A DNA stretch of 64,000 bases from Rhynchonema sp. JSB1_4 (GCA_030248065.1 JASAMV010004796.1:62001-126000); one strand, 5' to 3'; counted from the first letter of the stretch, positions 25,673 through 38,068 are shown. Notes: generated by a model from the letters alone, not told the origin. Numbers and translations are program-made.

Positions 25673-27384
25673 CGCCATGAGGTCCCTGTGCCTTCGACAC
25701 ACTTCGCCCAACCGCCGAATAAACCTTCGACTGTTGTTTACCTCTCAAGGTTTACTCGTCGCGATAAACGTTTAGTTTCTACATTTCGGACCCGATTTGA
25801 TGTAATCAAACGTGGGGAAAGATAAAAAAACTCGCCCCTTAGGCAACGTTGAGGGACAACGTACTCTAACGTCTAAGAGCACGCGGCCCCCCAGATTTAC
25901 CATTGCCTGTCCCTAGGCATTTAAGCTCAGATTTGAAAAATCCGCAGCCAGATGGAGGTTGATGCAGTCTCTACATTCAACCGAATTGTTTAGCATTCCG
26001 CACCAGTGCTCCGCGGTGACTCTATTTGCACGCAGTCTTTCTCTGCATGAGCAGGAAGTTTCATTTTGTACGTGAACGTTCGTCTGTTTGGAACCCGACT
26101 AATCGACTCTTTTCTTGCTACTGTGTTAACAAGCGTTCCATTTTCATGCATTTCGAAACAGGCCAAAGCTGTTGTTCAGCTCCCACAGTGGTCAAAACAA
26201 TTTCAGCCGTTCAGAATGTGTGAATACCGTACCGGACTATTTCTGACTGATCATTCTTTTTTATGTGAGATGGAATACTAATCTGCTCCGAACTTGTCGT
26301 CAGGCTCTTCGACAGGCTTACAGTATGAATATAAAGGTAGAGGTGGGCGGAGCCTGAACCTAAGTCTCATCCAGAATAACGAAGCTGGTGCACTCTGCTG
26401 TTATACCCTACCAACACTAACCTACTCGAAGACCATGATATCCCATTGGTACCTGGATCATGACCGGAGCGCACCGAGCTTGGGCGTCATCAACAAGGCT
26501 TGGGCCTTGCAAGTTTTGGCTTGCCAACTGGTGCATTCCAACTGTTTGTTCATGTATACCATACATAGCTGGGTACAGGTGCAATAGCTTCGGTCGGATT
26601 CAGGCCTCTTTATCCACATTAATCATCTGAGTTTGTTAGATCGACTCTGATCAATCATAAATACAGCTCGTGTGCTGCTCGCGTGGTGTTTGTTGTGAAT
26701 TGACTTATATTCGGTATTGTACCGGCCGTTAGTACCCCATGCACCGACAGCTCTTGTATTTGGATATTACTGTTTTATCAAACTTTGTAAGTGATGGGCA
26801 CCAAGTTCATCGGACTGGACAAGGGCCAGGCACGCATGCCATGGCGGACAACAAAACGTTGTTCTTTGCTCCGCCAGGACATGATATATTGTTCTTACCT
26901 ACACACGTGGCACAAAAGTTTAGCACACCGCCTCTCCCATTGTGCAATGAAGCTCATTATTTTACAAGGAACTGAGTACTGAACCAGGATTGCTGTAGGA
27001 AATTAAATGCATATTTCACAGAACGAAAACCTACGCGTCGCTTCACGTCTCCTGTTTACGCCAAAGGCAATTGTGTCCGCGAGTAGCTTCGTTTGACACC
27101 ATATCGTGTTGTGTACTGTGTACCAGTAACAGCTCTCTGGGGGCAAGTCACCGTACACCGTACCATTTATCGTTTGTGTCAAGTGGAAACAAAAACCACT
27201 TTTGATGCAGAGTTCACAATAGTAACGCGGTGATGAGCGGTTCACATAACCATGTCACTTGGTCGTCGTATGTACACAGATACAGAGACAATGTGCGTAA
27301 CATGATGTGCTCATTTGCGTGATGTATTTATTATTCAAAATTCACGTGAATTTGACCATGAAATGTACTGTGCTGTGTGTACAG
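25673..27384. other. Intergenic, no gene seen
   Basis: Only short frames without recognisable motifs or paired splice sites. No repeat arms were found. Confidence 0.4.
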
Positions 27385-27626
27385 TGTGACCATCAGGTCA
27401 TGAGACGCCGCCTTTGAAACTGGCTTTGCCAGATCCAACAATGTTCCGGTTCAACGTGTTATCTTTTGAAAACAAAAAAGAGAATCGGCAATGCAAACCA
27501 CACACAAATTCTCTTGCTTGTGCTTTCGAAAGTTTTCGAAACATGGGGAACCGAAACATTATTCGATCAAGCCAAACCAGCTTTAGTTTCAGGCGTCTCA
27601 TGAGCTGGTGGTTGGAGTATACCCAA
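27385..27626. mobile_element. Foldback element, family A copy 2
   Basis: The left part reads ccatcaggtcatgagacgcc and the right part, reversed, ccaaccaccagctcatgaga then cgcctgaaac. It shares the catgagacg core and overall design with 14394-14757. Non-coding. Confidence 0.55.
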
Positions 27627-27790
27627 ATGCACTCGCATTTTCGCACAGAACACTCATTTCCGTTTTGTTTTTGTGCCTGTACATACATACTTTAATGAAC
27701 CATTCAAGTGCCCATTACACTTCCCAATAGCACGGTTTTGCAAGCATAACGCATGGGCTTGCGTTGTTCTGAAATTCAATAGATGACATT

Positions 27791-28016
27791 GGGTGGAATT
27801 TTCGAAACGGTGTAAAGGTCAGTTGGGCGTAAAGGTCGGTGTAAAGTTCGGTCAAAAGCTCGGTCGGCGTAGCTCGGTGTAAACGTGAAACATTGCCTGT
27901 TATTAACGTGGAATGTTTCAAGTTTACACCGAGGTCTGTCACACTGCGCTGTCGACCGAGCTTTCCACCGACCTTTACACCCAACTGACCTTCACACCGT
28001 TTCGAAAATATCACCC
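27791..28016. mobile_element. Inverted-repeat element, family B copy 1 (226 bases)
   Basis: Left arm gggtggaattttcgaaacgg and right arm, reversed, gggtgatattttcgaaacgg. Both arms continue with tgtaaaggtcagttgggtgt-like sequence. A 3-base ATT lies on each side, as a Harbinger-like 3-bp duplication would give (inference). The second copy is at 32759-33264. Confidence 0.68.
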
Positions 28017-28288
28017 ATTACAGTATATGTATTAGGTGTTTGGCAACTTGCGTTGAAATACATATACACAATTTCATAGACATTTCAAAGTGATATTTCT
28101 GCCCGTCAGTGATGTTTGTGCTTTCTGTCTACCCATAGCGAAAATGGCGCGAGAGTGCTTTCCATGGGTATCACAAGTGCCAATCATTGTCACTAAGTTG
28201 CCAATGTATAGGTACCTATTTTTGGCATGATTTGTTATAAATAGTACGATTATTTTTTTCAACCACCATTTACCATTCAACATTGCAG

Positions 28289-31200
28289 AAAAACAACAAA
28301 TTTTTCCAAATCCCAGTGCTGCACCCATACCCGATGCGCGGTGAGTGCCCTGATGAGACCGGTGCCTATCTAGCACGACATCGTCTCTGCACCAGCAGCA
28401 TGGAGATGCTCAATAATGTTTCATCACCCCAGCCTTCAGTCGGCAACAATAATGCCAACAACAACTCGCACTACCATCGTGTGTCGGACGCGTTTCAACA
28501 GCACGACATTGAGGTTGGGACGGTACAGGGAAGTTCGGTAGCCGAAAGCTAGCCCTCTGACCCACTCCACCCACTCTAAATCTTCCAATACACAGGGTGG
28601 TATCAAACTTGATGATTGGATCATCAAGTTTGATACCTGTTCCTGTGATTTGCAAGTTCCGATCAAATGGCCGCTTCATCCCCCCCGCAGGTGCAACACA
28701 ACAAAGACAACACGGTGACGACGACGTTTTCGCTGCCGGCTGATCGTGTCAACTCGTTCAACTCGAACATCAAGAGCATCATTAGACCGTTGCAGGCGTT
28801 GGGTGAGCGGGAGGGGATACCTTGATGGGTTTGACTCGTTCGATGCACATTAGCAGCATATCGTTGGGTTACTGCGTCGAGCTCCGGTTATGTCAAACTT
28901 GATGGTCGGATAGGACCGGAACTGGTCAGCCAGAAGTTATGTGTTCTGTGTTGGTCGACATTGGTATAGAACTCAATACCCTCATAAAAATCTGTCCTAG
29001 TGACCGATCACCATAATACCACGTTCGATGCCCCAATGTACACAATCGATCAGAAAACATCATTTTGTGGAAAAATCGTATCCTGTTTCTATTCGTTGAC
29101 TGATGTTTCATTATGCTCTCACGTCTGGTGCGGTTGTTTCACCATGGATCCCTACGCACCCCATCCACTTTCAGGTCTCTACTGGTCCTGCGAGATCCCT
29201 TTGTACACACGAGCGCACAGTCACAATCGCACGCCGATCGACGAACAAATGCCTGAAACATCATCGAACATCAACAATCCGACCTTGATCAGTTCCAGAT
29301 CTGGAACCGGACTTAGTACAGCCGCCAGGTTCCGACGAAAATCGGGAGTTTCGGCGTGTTTGTGTGAATACGCACTCAGACTGTTGACCATCGGCTACAT
29401 CACCATGAATGCGTACATATTCTACTTGATCCTGCAACTATGCCACTCCCTGCGCATGGCACACAGCATGCTGGCCACGCATACCATGTCGGCACTGTTG
29501 ATATCATTGAAACCGCTGGCCAATTTCTGCACACTCACGTCGTTTCTGTTGCTGAATCGCGAACATAAACAATTGTTGCTCAAACTCAGCGAAGTCGATC
29601 ACGATTTCGCTGTGCTCTTTCAACGCCGACCTCCCTGGAGATTTTGTGAGTGCAGAAGACGAGTTTCTCTTTCTTTTCATTTGCTTATTTTGTCGATAAC
29701 GAAACGGCTGGGCTACAGTCCGTTTTCGTCACGTAGACAACTTTTGAGATTCACTGGTGAAACTAGTTTCGCTCATGGCGTAAAAGTCGTTCAAGGGCAC
29801 CTTAACGCACATCAATTAATAACGTCATATGGCAACGACAGGTCCGATCGGCATGAATATGAGATTAATTTTCATGTTTCAGACACGAGATGTATGAAAT
29901 TCGCAGTGGTCGCCACCGGACTCGGCTTCTTTTCACTTCGGCTTTTCGAGCTAACCGTTACAGGTACATACAGTACCTACATGCAAAGTTTAAATCAAAC
30001 CAATTCAAACGCCATTTTTCTCTTTCACTAAGTTCTTTTTAGCCAGCGTCACGTGGCCATCAATCGACCAAGGTGTTGTGCCGTTTCTGCTGCACGTCAC
30101 CTCACCTATCACAGCCCCGATGTTCATTCTGTGGCAGCTGGTACCCCTGTACTATTTTGCAATGTTGCTGGCGGGAACTGCGAATTGGTTTCTGTTCATC
30201 AAAGAACGCGTGGAAAGGTTGGTCTTTGGTTGTGTGAATGACACGTTGGTGAATTGGGGGAACCAAAATGCTTGTCCCGGGTGAGTGTCCCGCTGGAGGT
30301 CGTCTGTGAGAGCAAAATGAACAACACTGACCGCTGTGTACACAATACATCATTGCAACCCGCATGAGCAAATCAAACGCATTTTCTTGCAGCGACGGCA
30401 AGATGGACGAATGCAATAGCGATTTCTATTACGCACACTTTCGTCGGTTGACCGATGTTACAAGCTGCATCAATGACGTCATGGGACCGTTCTTGCTCTG
30501 CTCGGTTACCACAAGGTACAGTATAGTCCTTTTGTTGAATTGAGATCAGCTTATGGTGCTTTTTCTCCCTTGTCTTTATGGATCAGGGTCATGTCTCTTC
30601 TTCGAAGCCATTTCTTATTGCCTCATGTGACCTCATGTAGTCTTCGTTTCCCATCACTATAAAAAGTTGGCCTGATCAGGGTCACTGTTGCTCACAGCCT
30701 ATCCCCACGTTACAGTATCTTCGTGCTGTGTCTCACAATCTACTTTGTCACCAATGCCGATGAAATTCTGCCCGACTACTTATTCGAGATCACGGACCTC
30801 GGCGAGTTTGTGCTCAGCGTTGCGTTCATCGCCTGGGGCGCACTTCAGGTTTTTGTTCGATTTTCTTTTTCATTTTGGTTAAAATTTTCAAATGAAAGCT
30901 TTTTTAAAATTGAAAGCCTGAATTGCATGGCAAGACCACATTTTCATTCAGGTAGTCGTGGCTTTGATCTACGTGCTCGGCGTATCAATCGCTGGATTCA
31001 GGGTCAATGAGCGGGTTGGTGTTGTTGGCTGCCTGATGTTTCACTTTCTTACCTTTCTCTGAGTGACTACTGTTCAGGCGAGAAAAATCATGTCAGTCGT
31101 TCTCAAGGCACCGATTTGGGATCGAAATTGTCAATTGAATGTGACCAGAGTAAGATACACTTCAACTTTAATTTTGACAACAAATGATGCTATCTTTATC

Positions 31201-31538
31201 AAATTCATAAAACTTCCCCCGAACGTTCAGTTTGCCGCCCGTTTCCAAGCGCAGCAGTATGAGTGGGGTATATCAATATGGAGAACATTGCCAGTTGAAA
31301 GACATCTGTTGTTCACGGTTGGCCAAACAAGAACAAGCCGATTAATGTGTTTTTTTCACAAATCTTTGCGGTTTCGTTGTAGATCTTCGGCCTAATCTCC
31401 ACCTACGCTGTGCTGCTTCTCAAATTGCAAAAAGACATCGTGCAGGCGCAGCCGACGCCCATGCCATCTGAGCCCGCACACACACTCAATCTGACTAGTT
31501 CACTCGAAAATGTGAGTATGACTGAAATGCTCTTTTAG
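28289..31538 (+). CDS. Seven-transmembrane Gr/LITE-1-like chemo- or photoreceptor
   Basis: Proteins of this insect Gr / nematode GUR-LITE-EGL-47 superfamily are multi-pass membrane receptors for taste, internal ligands or light. Exons: 28289-28513, 28691-28802, 29175-29645, 29883-29963, 30043-30217, 30393-30515, 30716-30848, 30953-31014, 31078-31149, 31231-31317 and 31383 to a stop at 31538. Nearly all junctions join in phase. The N-terminal half is hydrophilic, then IIRPLQALGLYWSCEIPLY matches the family's opening motif. Hydrophobic segments follow (YITMNAYIFYLILQL, ITAPMFILWQLVPLYYF, IFVLCLTIYFV, VVVALIYVLGVSIAGF). The end, RHLLFT + IFGLISTYAVLLLKL, matches the diagnostic last-helix TY motif. 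Length is about 510-560 residues. An upstream first exon is possible because 28289 follows an acceptor; otherwise the ATG at 28331 is usable. Ligand and exact subfamily are unknown. Confidence 0.75.
28601..28640. repeat. Perfect hairpin of ATCAAACTTGATGAT in an intron
   Basis: ggtatcaaacttgatgat is followed at once by its complement (atcatcaagtttgatacc) with a 4-base gap. The same 15-mer occurs again near 34187 in an ADAL intron, and a variant near 28893. Confidence 0.65.
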
Positions 31539-31883
31539 TACTAGCAAATCTAGAAGAACTGCGATGTTTCACTAGAATACACGTTACTCATGTGTGCAAC
31601 GAGATATGTATGTGTAGTGCCAGTAATGATCCAAATATACAGAATTATTGTGTGATGACCATTCCATTTTTGAACATGGTTGTGCCAAGAGAAACAAAGA
31701 TTTTTATGCATGATTTCTGATTGTAATGTATGTAAACTTGATGGATAAAAAAGTACAAAGGAGATCAAGACGATTTGAAATGCATTGCAAGCCCAAGTTA
31801 ACGGTAACAAACAGCAAAATCACAAAGGAAAAAAGGTTCAACGTTGAATCGGAAAATCAACAAACAATATAACAATTTGCCAA

Positions 31884-34800
31884 TCAGGCAAACTTGCCAA
31901 TGAAATGTTGCTCAATCAGTTGTAGTTTTTCTTCATCCGTGCAAAATGCGATTTGGAATGCCGATCTAGCCAGTTGAACCAAATGTTTGCGTGTCATTAT
32001 GTTCGGAAAGTGTTCGGACAACATGCGGTATTCGTGCGAGAGAGATGTGTGGAATACGCCTTGGTCGTCAGTCTGAAACATTAGATACGCTGATGTTTCA
32101 CAGGTGGTTGTACGCTTTATAGATTGCGTGGTGATGTGTTCGTACTGACGATGGTCCGGGGCACCGCCCGTCTGTGCAAACAGGACAAAACGGTCAGTAC
32201 TCACTGTGGTCACACCATAAACGCAGAGCAGACATGACGTTAGGTGACAAAGTATACCTAATCTGGGCGAACGAGCACGCCTTTACGACTCAGGCAACAA
32301 GACACTCACACAAATCGCCAGTGGATGATCGTCCTGAAACCATTTGCCGACGTGATGATCGGGATATGACGTCACCGTTTGACATTTGATGTTCGATGTG
32401 AGACACATTTCTGCGAAAATAAAACTGTTAAAGTTGAGTAAATTGGAAAAATGGAAATTGATTCAATTAAATACGAACTTGAGTGTCTTGAGGGCAGCCG
32501 CTGATTATGGGTCGAAACCGCAACCCCATCACGCGTCACATGCACCCCGTGCCCTCTATGTATATGATTTAACTGAAATTCCGAAGCTTTCTAACCGATG
32601 GGAATGTGTCTGTCGACCACCTTCCTTTCAGCATCAGGCAACGATGTCAGAAATGTGCCATGTCCGATTCTGTCTGTGTGGTCGAGCAGGACCACTGTTT
32701 CTTCTAGGTTTTCGGCACTCTGAATAGAACGATTTTTATATTTATACTCCCCACGCTGAGTGATATCTTTGAAACGGTGTAAAAAGGTCAGTTGGGTGTA
32801 AAAGTATCGGGAAAGTTCGGTGTGAGAAAGCTTGGTGTAAACTTGGCATAAGCATTAAACAGTGCTGTGCAAATTTTAATCGTTTGTTCGCAATATGGTC
32901 CATTTAAGCTGGTTGCACAAGCATTTTAAAAAGAATATTTGTAAGTTACCTGACGTTTCGCCGTAACGCTGTTGAGAAATTGAACATTCATTGACCGCGG
33001 GGCCAAAAAATTGGCGTCACTAACACTAATCGCAGCATGAAATCCAAGCGCTTAGATAAAAGTTTGCGAAGTTCTTTTTTTCGTTTAAAAACGGTTGTGC
33101 AACAAAAGAACAATATTGCAAACAAGCGATTCAAGCAGATTGTCAAAGTGGTTACAAACGCGCGTCTGCTGCTTTCTGTGCACAGTTTCACGTTTACACT
33201 GAGCTTACACCGAACTTTCCACCGAGGTTTACACCCAACTGACCGTTTCGAAAATACATGTCACCAATTGTTTAACCCAATGATACCCCACCTCAGCAAG
33301 ATGCAGTGATGCGCCGAGACCACTTTGGCGTGCCCTTGATAATACAGGGATGAACACCAGACCATCGTGGGTGGGGGCACCGGACAAGTCGATGCCGACA
33401 ACGCGGTTGGGATGGGTGACTGAAACATTAGGTACTGTATACTGTACATCAAGATAGATTGAGTAATAATTGACGGGTCGGTATGAACGGATCATTGTAT
33501 TGTACACAACGACCATTGTAGTCCTTCGCCGCTTTTTACATTTTCTGACAGACGGCAGCGCAATAGTTTTGATCGGCGTAAAAATTGCTAAACCACCAAG
33601 TCAACAAAAACAATGACAAAGTTGCTGGTTGGCTGGTTGGTAGCAAGAAACTTTAACGCTGGTCAAAATAAACGGGCAGAACCTGCTGTTACCCGCAGAG
33701 AAATTTAAAATGAATGTAAGTGTTAGGCATCCGAATAAGAAGACGATTCGGCTTAGAATAGCGATCAATAAAAAACCACCCACAAAAACTCCGGTATGTA
33801 CCTCTCATCTGCTGAGCAATGGCCAGAGCCTCATCAGCCACGTGCACTGTTTGTCGTCTATCAATGGACACAATGTATTTGGTCGGAATCTGTGCGCGGT
33901 CCATGGCGCGCAAAATCGCGTCAATGTAGTTGGACTTGGTCATGCCTAAAAGTTACCTGATTTATCAGGAAAGTGATATTCTACCTCAAAGTGACTGACC
34001 GGTGTCCGAGCAGGCTCTCGGTGTTGAGCGCAACTCGAGGTATCGACACCCATCGGCAGCAAAATCGCGGATCACATCACTTGTCGCCTGCGTATTTTTG
34101 TTACACTGATCAAATTTAGTGCCAGCAGCAAGTTTTGATACATGTCTTTGCAAAAAGTCATATGACCAAAGCAACGCCGATCCCGATCATCAAGTTTGAT
34201 GTTTGACGTCACTTGAATGCTCACCTTCTCAACTGCATCTGCGCTGTCCGTCAGCTGCTGCACCAGCGGGAACAGTTTGAAGACTCTTGTGACAAAAAAT
34301 CATGGATGTCGTTTGGTATACAAGTCAGCACTCATCTAAAAATAAATAAAAACATTGCCCTTACTCAGTCATCGACACGCTATCTCCATGTGCAATTATC
34401 GATTTATGCGCGTCAGCCAGCTCTTCTTGTGCGCAGCCGGTTCGATGATGTTTCATCTCGATTAGATCAATGATGGTGCGGTTCGACAGACTGCCGTTCA
34501 GGTGCGCGTGCAGCTCCTGTGCATGCTTGCTTTACAGTGATGTTACAGCCCCGCTGTGTGGCGCTGAAGCGCAGCTTTCCCTCCCCACACTGTGGCTGGC
34601 AGACCACTAGCTTGTCTCTCTGCTTGTCTGTCTGTCTGAAACGGCATTGCCAGTGGGAGCCAGTATGTTCGGAATCTCCTCAGTTTCACACATTTTCCCA
34701 TTACACTCCCATGTGTGTACTATGTCTGGTTCTGGTTGAAAAATTGGTGTCGGGGCTTGAGCTGGCCCCAAATGTGGTGATGATTTGGTCGGACTTAACT

Positions 34801-35040
34801 TTGTCCCGTCTGCTGTCTTTGATACAAAACCAGTCACATTGATTGACCAAAAAAGGACCGAACTACTGGCATTTGTATTTTGGGTGATAAAAGGGAATTT
34901 TCACCACGTTGGGACCCGAACACGATCAAACAGATTGGGAGGCTAAACTGTCTGTTATTTACATATTTCATGATAAGACATCTGCAACTTACAGCTTTCG
35001 GCAACTCCACGTAGAATTGATCAGTGTCTGATTTCGCCAT
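31884..35040 (-). CDS. ADAL: Adenosine deaminase-like protein (N6-methyl-AMP deaminase, ADAL/MAPDA)
   Basis: ADAL enzymes are cytosolic zinc hydrolases that turn N6-methyl-AMP into IMP, clearing modified nucleotides from RNA decay. Exons on the minus strand: 34993-35040 (MAKSDTDQFYVELPKA), 34379-34516, 34225-34285, 34000-34079, 33802-33945, 33292-33419, 32596-32719, 32310-32410 and 31884-32072. Metal and catalytic motifs are intact: LHAHLNGS (HxH), FAADGCRYLELRSTPR, VVGIDLSG, SLHLAE (His and Glu), DRIGHGTFL and TDDQGVF (Asp-Asp). The text CLTSN...HPLAICTDDQGVF follows ADAL rather than classical ADA. The junction between the second and third exons did not phase cleanly. One intron (32720-33291) was enlarged by a family B element. 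The start is the only ATG followed by the conserved ELPKAE join. Confidence 0.93.
32759..33264. mobile_element. Inverted-repeat element, family B copy 2, in an ADAL intron
   Basis: Left end agtgatatctttgaaacggt and right end, reversed, ggtgacatgtattttcgaaa. Both are followed by ggtcagttgggtgtaaa, and inner words ttcggtgt / acaccgaac and cttggtgtaaac / gtttacactgagc pair. It is the same family as 27791-28016 but twice as long. Confidence 0.66.
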
Positions 35041-36066
35041 GGGAAAGATTGATTTGCATTTACCTATAGCTGCAAAACCAGCAACAGATCAAAATTACAA
35101 CCGGCGTTCGGCGTTTGCGGCTTTTATAGCTCCAAAATGCGAAGTGGTTGTGTTTTTATCTTGAAAATCAGTCAGCGCATGGCGGATTTGTACAATTTTC
35201 TGATAAAAGCAAGGGATACAAGAATTATGCAGCTCGTTCGAAATGAGCTCAACTGAGCAATTGCAAAAACAGCAAGCTGCGCGGCAATGCAGCACTGGGC
35301 CTGGGGTAATGTTTTACAACACCAACACAAAGCAACAAGCAGTTCTTTTTGGCATGTGAAGTGTTCAAGCATGTGAAGTGTTCGAGACCGTCATTCTGGA
35401 ACCAGGAACTGGCCAGACCTGCTTTGACTTTTGTTTTTTTGTGGCTGTGTGGGACCATGCAGTATACATAGAGTGCGTTACCGCTTGGCGCCCAGTGTGT
35501 TTGTTCGCGAACACACAGCAAACTCGTGTCATTCTTTCACGTGAACGATAATTCGATAATTTTGCGTTTGTTTGACCGGACGCTGTTAGTTTTTTGAAAT
35601 ACATTAAAGCGTATGAAGTGTTTGAAATACTCTAATCAAAGCACATGAAATGGAATTAGAAATTGATCCAACTTTGCTGACGCTTCTGTACGTTTGACCT
35701 GTATCAATGGGCATGATAACAAGCGTAACCCGATGCTTTGTCACTCGCCCAGATCTTGATATTGAAATATACTCGGGGACTTCACAGGTTCGAAATAACG
35801 TTTTCAGTTTAGCTTAGTTATGTAGGATGTATAATGCCGACAGCGGTAATTTCAGACAGCATTTTATTTTTTCGCTCAGCAATCGACAAACATACCCTTT
35901 GACATGTGGTACGTAGAAAGACGTTCAGAATCGCTTTGCTTGAATCACACAATATGTTTCAGGTAATGAAGAAAAGCATTGCAAAATATTTTTTGATAGC
36001 AACTGGATACTTTAAAAAATACAAAAAATAATCACACGATTTATAAAAAGACGATGAGAGACGTGT
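35041..36066. other. Intergenic between ADAL start and small gene
   Basis: No supported gene. It holds the ADAL upstream region and, near 35706, a copy of the 16-mer CAATGGGCATGATAAC shared with 5819 and 60845. Confidence 0.45.
35705..35720 (+). repeat. Dispersed 16-mer CAATGGGCATGATAAC, copy 2
   Basis: Identical over 16 bases to copies at about 5823 (reverse strand) and 60845. Flanks differ between copies. Confidence 0.6.
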
Positions 36067-36631
36067 TTAGCCACTTTCATTAATTTTATCGTGAATTGCA
36101 GTGAGGTTAATTTTCTTTTCCACTTTGTTGACCGCGAGCGACACGAGTTTGTCCAACGTCGATTCCTCAAATGTCACGTTCCTGGAAACCAAACCAAAAG
36201 TGATTGCAAAATTTTACTTTGTTTTTCGGTCAAAAAATGCTAAATAAGGGACCGACCATCGTTCCTGCAGCTGCTGTTCGATCTTGTTCACACGCATCAC
36301 CAGCTCAACATAGAGGAGATAGCAATCTTTAAGAAAACATCGGTGCCTGATTCGTAAAGGAAAGGTGAAACCAGGCGAAACATTGATCAAGCATGAGTCG
36401 CTGGTGACGGGACGCTTCGTTCCCAGTGACAGACCGTCCCGCACACCTCGGCCTGTGCCGGACGACGCGGTTTGTTTCACTTTCTTCCTCGATAACGCCT
36501 ACAAGTAATTTTCTGGCGGTAGACAAGTGCGGGAAGCTCGAATTTGCTGTCCGTTTCGTTCTAAAACTTTTCTGGAGCTTCGAAATGAACACCGCAACAC
36601 CTTGATGAAGATTCTGAAACAACGCCGACAT
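36067..36631 (-). CDS. Small protein of about 125 residues, not recognised
   Basis: Exons on the minus strand: 36447-36631 (starts MSALFQNLHQGVAVFISKLQ), 36257-36346 (HRCFLKDCYLLYVELVMRVN and onward) and 36067-36181 (NVTFEESTLDKLVSLAVNKV and onward to TAA). Donors and acceptors are good and phases join (AG+G, TG+G). The middle and last exons look helical, with heptad-like leucines and the segment NKIEQQLQERW, so a coiled-coil subunit of some complex is plausible (inference). No family was recognised. A stretch covering the acceptor and start of the middle exon is duplicated in inverted orientation near 38645-38697. The nearby hAT-like element at 36671 lies just upstream of the start codon. 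Confidence 0.6.
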
Positions 36632-36670
36632 TGCCCATCAATATATTTCTGGGTATTATAAGGGCCAGGA

Positions 36671-36963
36671 CAGTGTAGTTCCTGGTCCGGCGGGGAAATT
36701 AGTGTACGAAAATTTGACCTATTTTTACCCCTTTTTGGAAAAAATTCTGCATGAAAAGGGTATTTTGGCGACTTTTGAGAACATTGACCTGAAAATCACA
36801 CATTTTAGGTATAAAAAAGGGCAATTTTAGGCCTAAAAATGGCCGTTTTTTGCAAAAATTGGGGAAATTAGTGTACCAGGAGGGGAAATTAGTGTACTTG
36901 TGTACCTTGGTCGGGGAAATTAGTGTACCTTAGGGGGTTCCCCCTCCCCCAGGAACTACACTG
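36671..36963. mobile_element. hAT-like MITE with exact 8-bp target duplication
   Basis: Ends cagtgtagttcctggtccgg (left) and, reversed, cagtgtagttcctggggg (right). The 8-mer ggccagga is present on both sides (36663-36670 and 36964-36971) without a mismatch. The word ggggaaattagtgtac occurs repeatedly near both ends. The interior is T-rich, with fragments such as gggtattttggcg shared with 38069-38310. It lies about 40 bases upstream of the small gene's start codon. Confidence 0.85.
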
Positions 36964-37181
36964 GGCCAGGAGCTTAAATTTGATGTTCGTTTTATTTCTA
37001 GATGCTCGATATGAGAGTCACATGCAACAGTCGGGCGGGACGCTGAAGCAGGCTTTTTTCCAAAGTTAACGGGGTGCGTGCAACTTGTATTGCTCCCAAA
37101 TGTCCGAAAAACGACTGATTTAAATGTAAACTGACCAAAATCTGGGTGCAATTGGCACCTAAGCAGACAGAAAAACAGGTA

Positions 37182-37580
37182 TTGGTCGCACAATGACCAT
37201 ATGAGAATCCATCCCCATATTTTTCCTACATCGGCAAGGAGGGTTTCTAGCGATTTTTTCAAATTGAATCAGGTTTTGACAAGCAGTTATTTTCTATTTC
37301 TTTTCCCGCTTTATTTATCGGGAGTGATCAACGTGTGTGTGTGTGTATCGATTTCACACGTAAAGCGTGTAATACGTGGCTTACAGTAACCCGAGCACGA
37401 ACAATTTCGGTTGCGTAGAATTCAGGGTGAAACTTCTGCACACGTGTGTTTCTCATTCTTCTCACTGATAAGCATGCAAAGTTCTTGTCAAAACCTGGTC
37501 CAATTTGAAAAAAATGCCAAATATCCGCCTATGCAGGAAAATTAGGGGGATGGATTCTAATATGGTCATTGTGCGACCAA
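37182..37580. mobile_element. TA-flanked foldback element (mariner-like MITE)
   Basis: Left arm ttggtcgcacaatgaccata and right arm, reversed, ttggtcgcacaatgaccata continue through agaatccatcccc. TA flanks at 37180-37181 and 37581-37582. Inner words aatttgaaaaaa and gacaaaacctg also pair. A gtgtgtgtgtgtat run lies in the middle. Confidence 0.72.
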
Positions 37581-37831
37581 TAGCTGAAATCGCGCTAATC
37601 TGTTCTGGAAGGAAGCAAGTGTGGGAGCTTGTCTTTGACATTTACGTCGTCCAAGGGCCTTCTTGACCATAGACACAGTGAGGTAACTGATGTGACTCCG
37701 ATAGCACCCACAGTCAGTGCATCAACGGATGCACTAAAGTAGAATTTGATGTTCATTTTTCCTGCTTCGATGCTTCTGGAGGGCACAACCACAACCTTTG
37801 ACTGCCATGTGCAGCAGCGTTGTGACTGACA

Positions 37832-38065
37832 AGCAGTATTGGAGATGGGTGGGGATTGGGGGGTAGCCCCAGTCAGTGTTGGAGGTACTCTGGAGGGGGG
37901 ATACCTACTGTACCGGGCTCGGAGAGGGGATACCTACTGTACCAGAGCCGATGGCCTGGGGGGTTATGTACCTAGCGGGGTTTGGGGGGTTGGAGGGGTT
38001 GGGGATACCTACTGTACTGGGGGCTACCCCCCAAACCCCCACCTCCACAGTGGCCCCAGTGTAGT
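37832..38065. repeat. G-rich inverted-repeat block
   Basis: Left cagtattggagatgggtggg and right, reversed, cactgtggaggtgggggttt both run into ggggggtagcccc. The word ggggatacctactgtac occurs three times inside. Possibly a hAT-type element, but no matching 8-bp duplication was found. Confidence 0.5.
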
Positions 38066-38068
38066 TCC

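Noticed and set aside
29000..30031. 343-codon continuous frame in the receptor region
   Set aside because: Only 29175-29645 and 29883-29963 read as receptor exons. The rest of the frame runs through introns with clear donor and acceptor sites.
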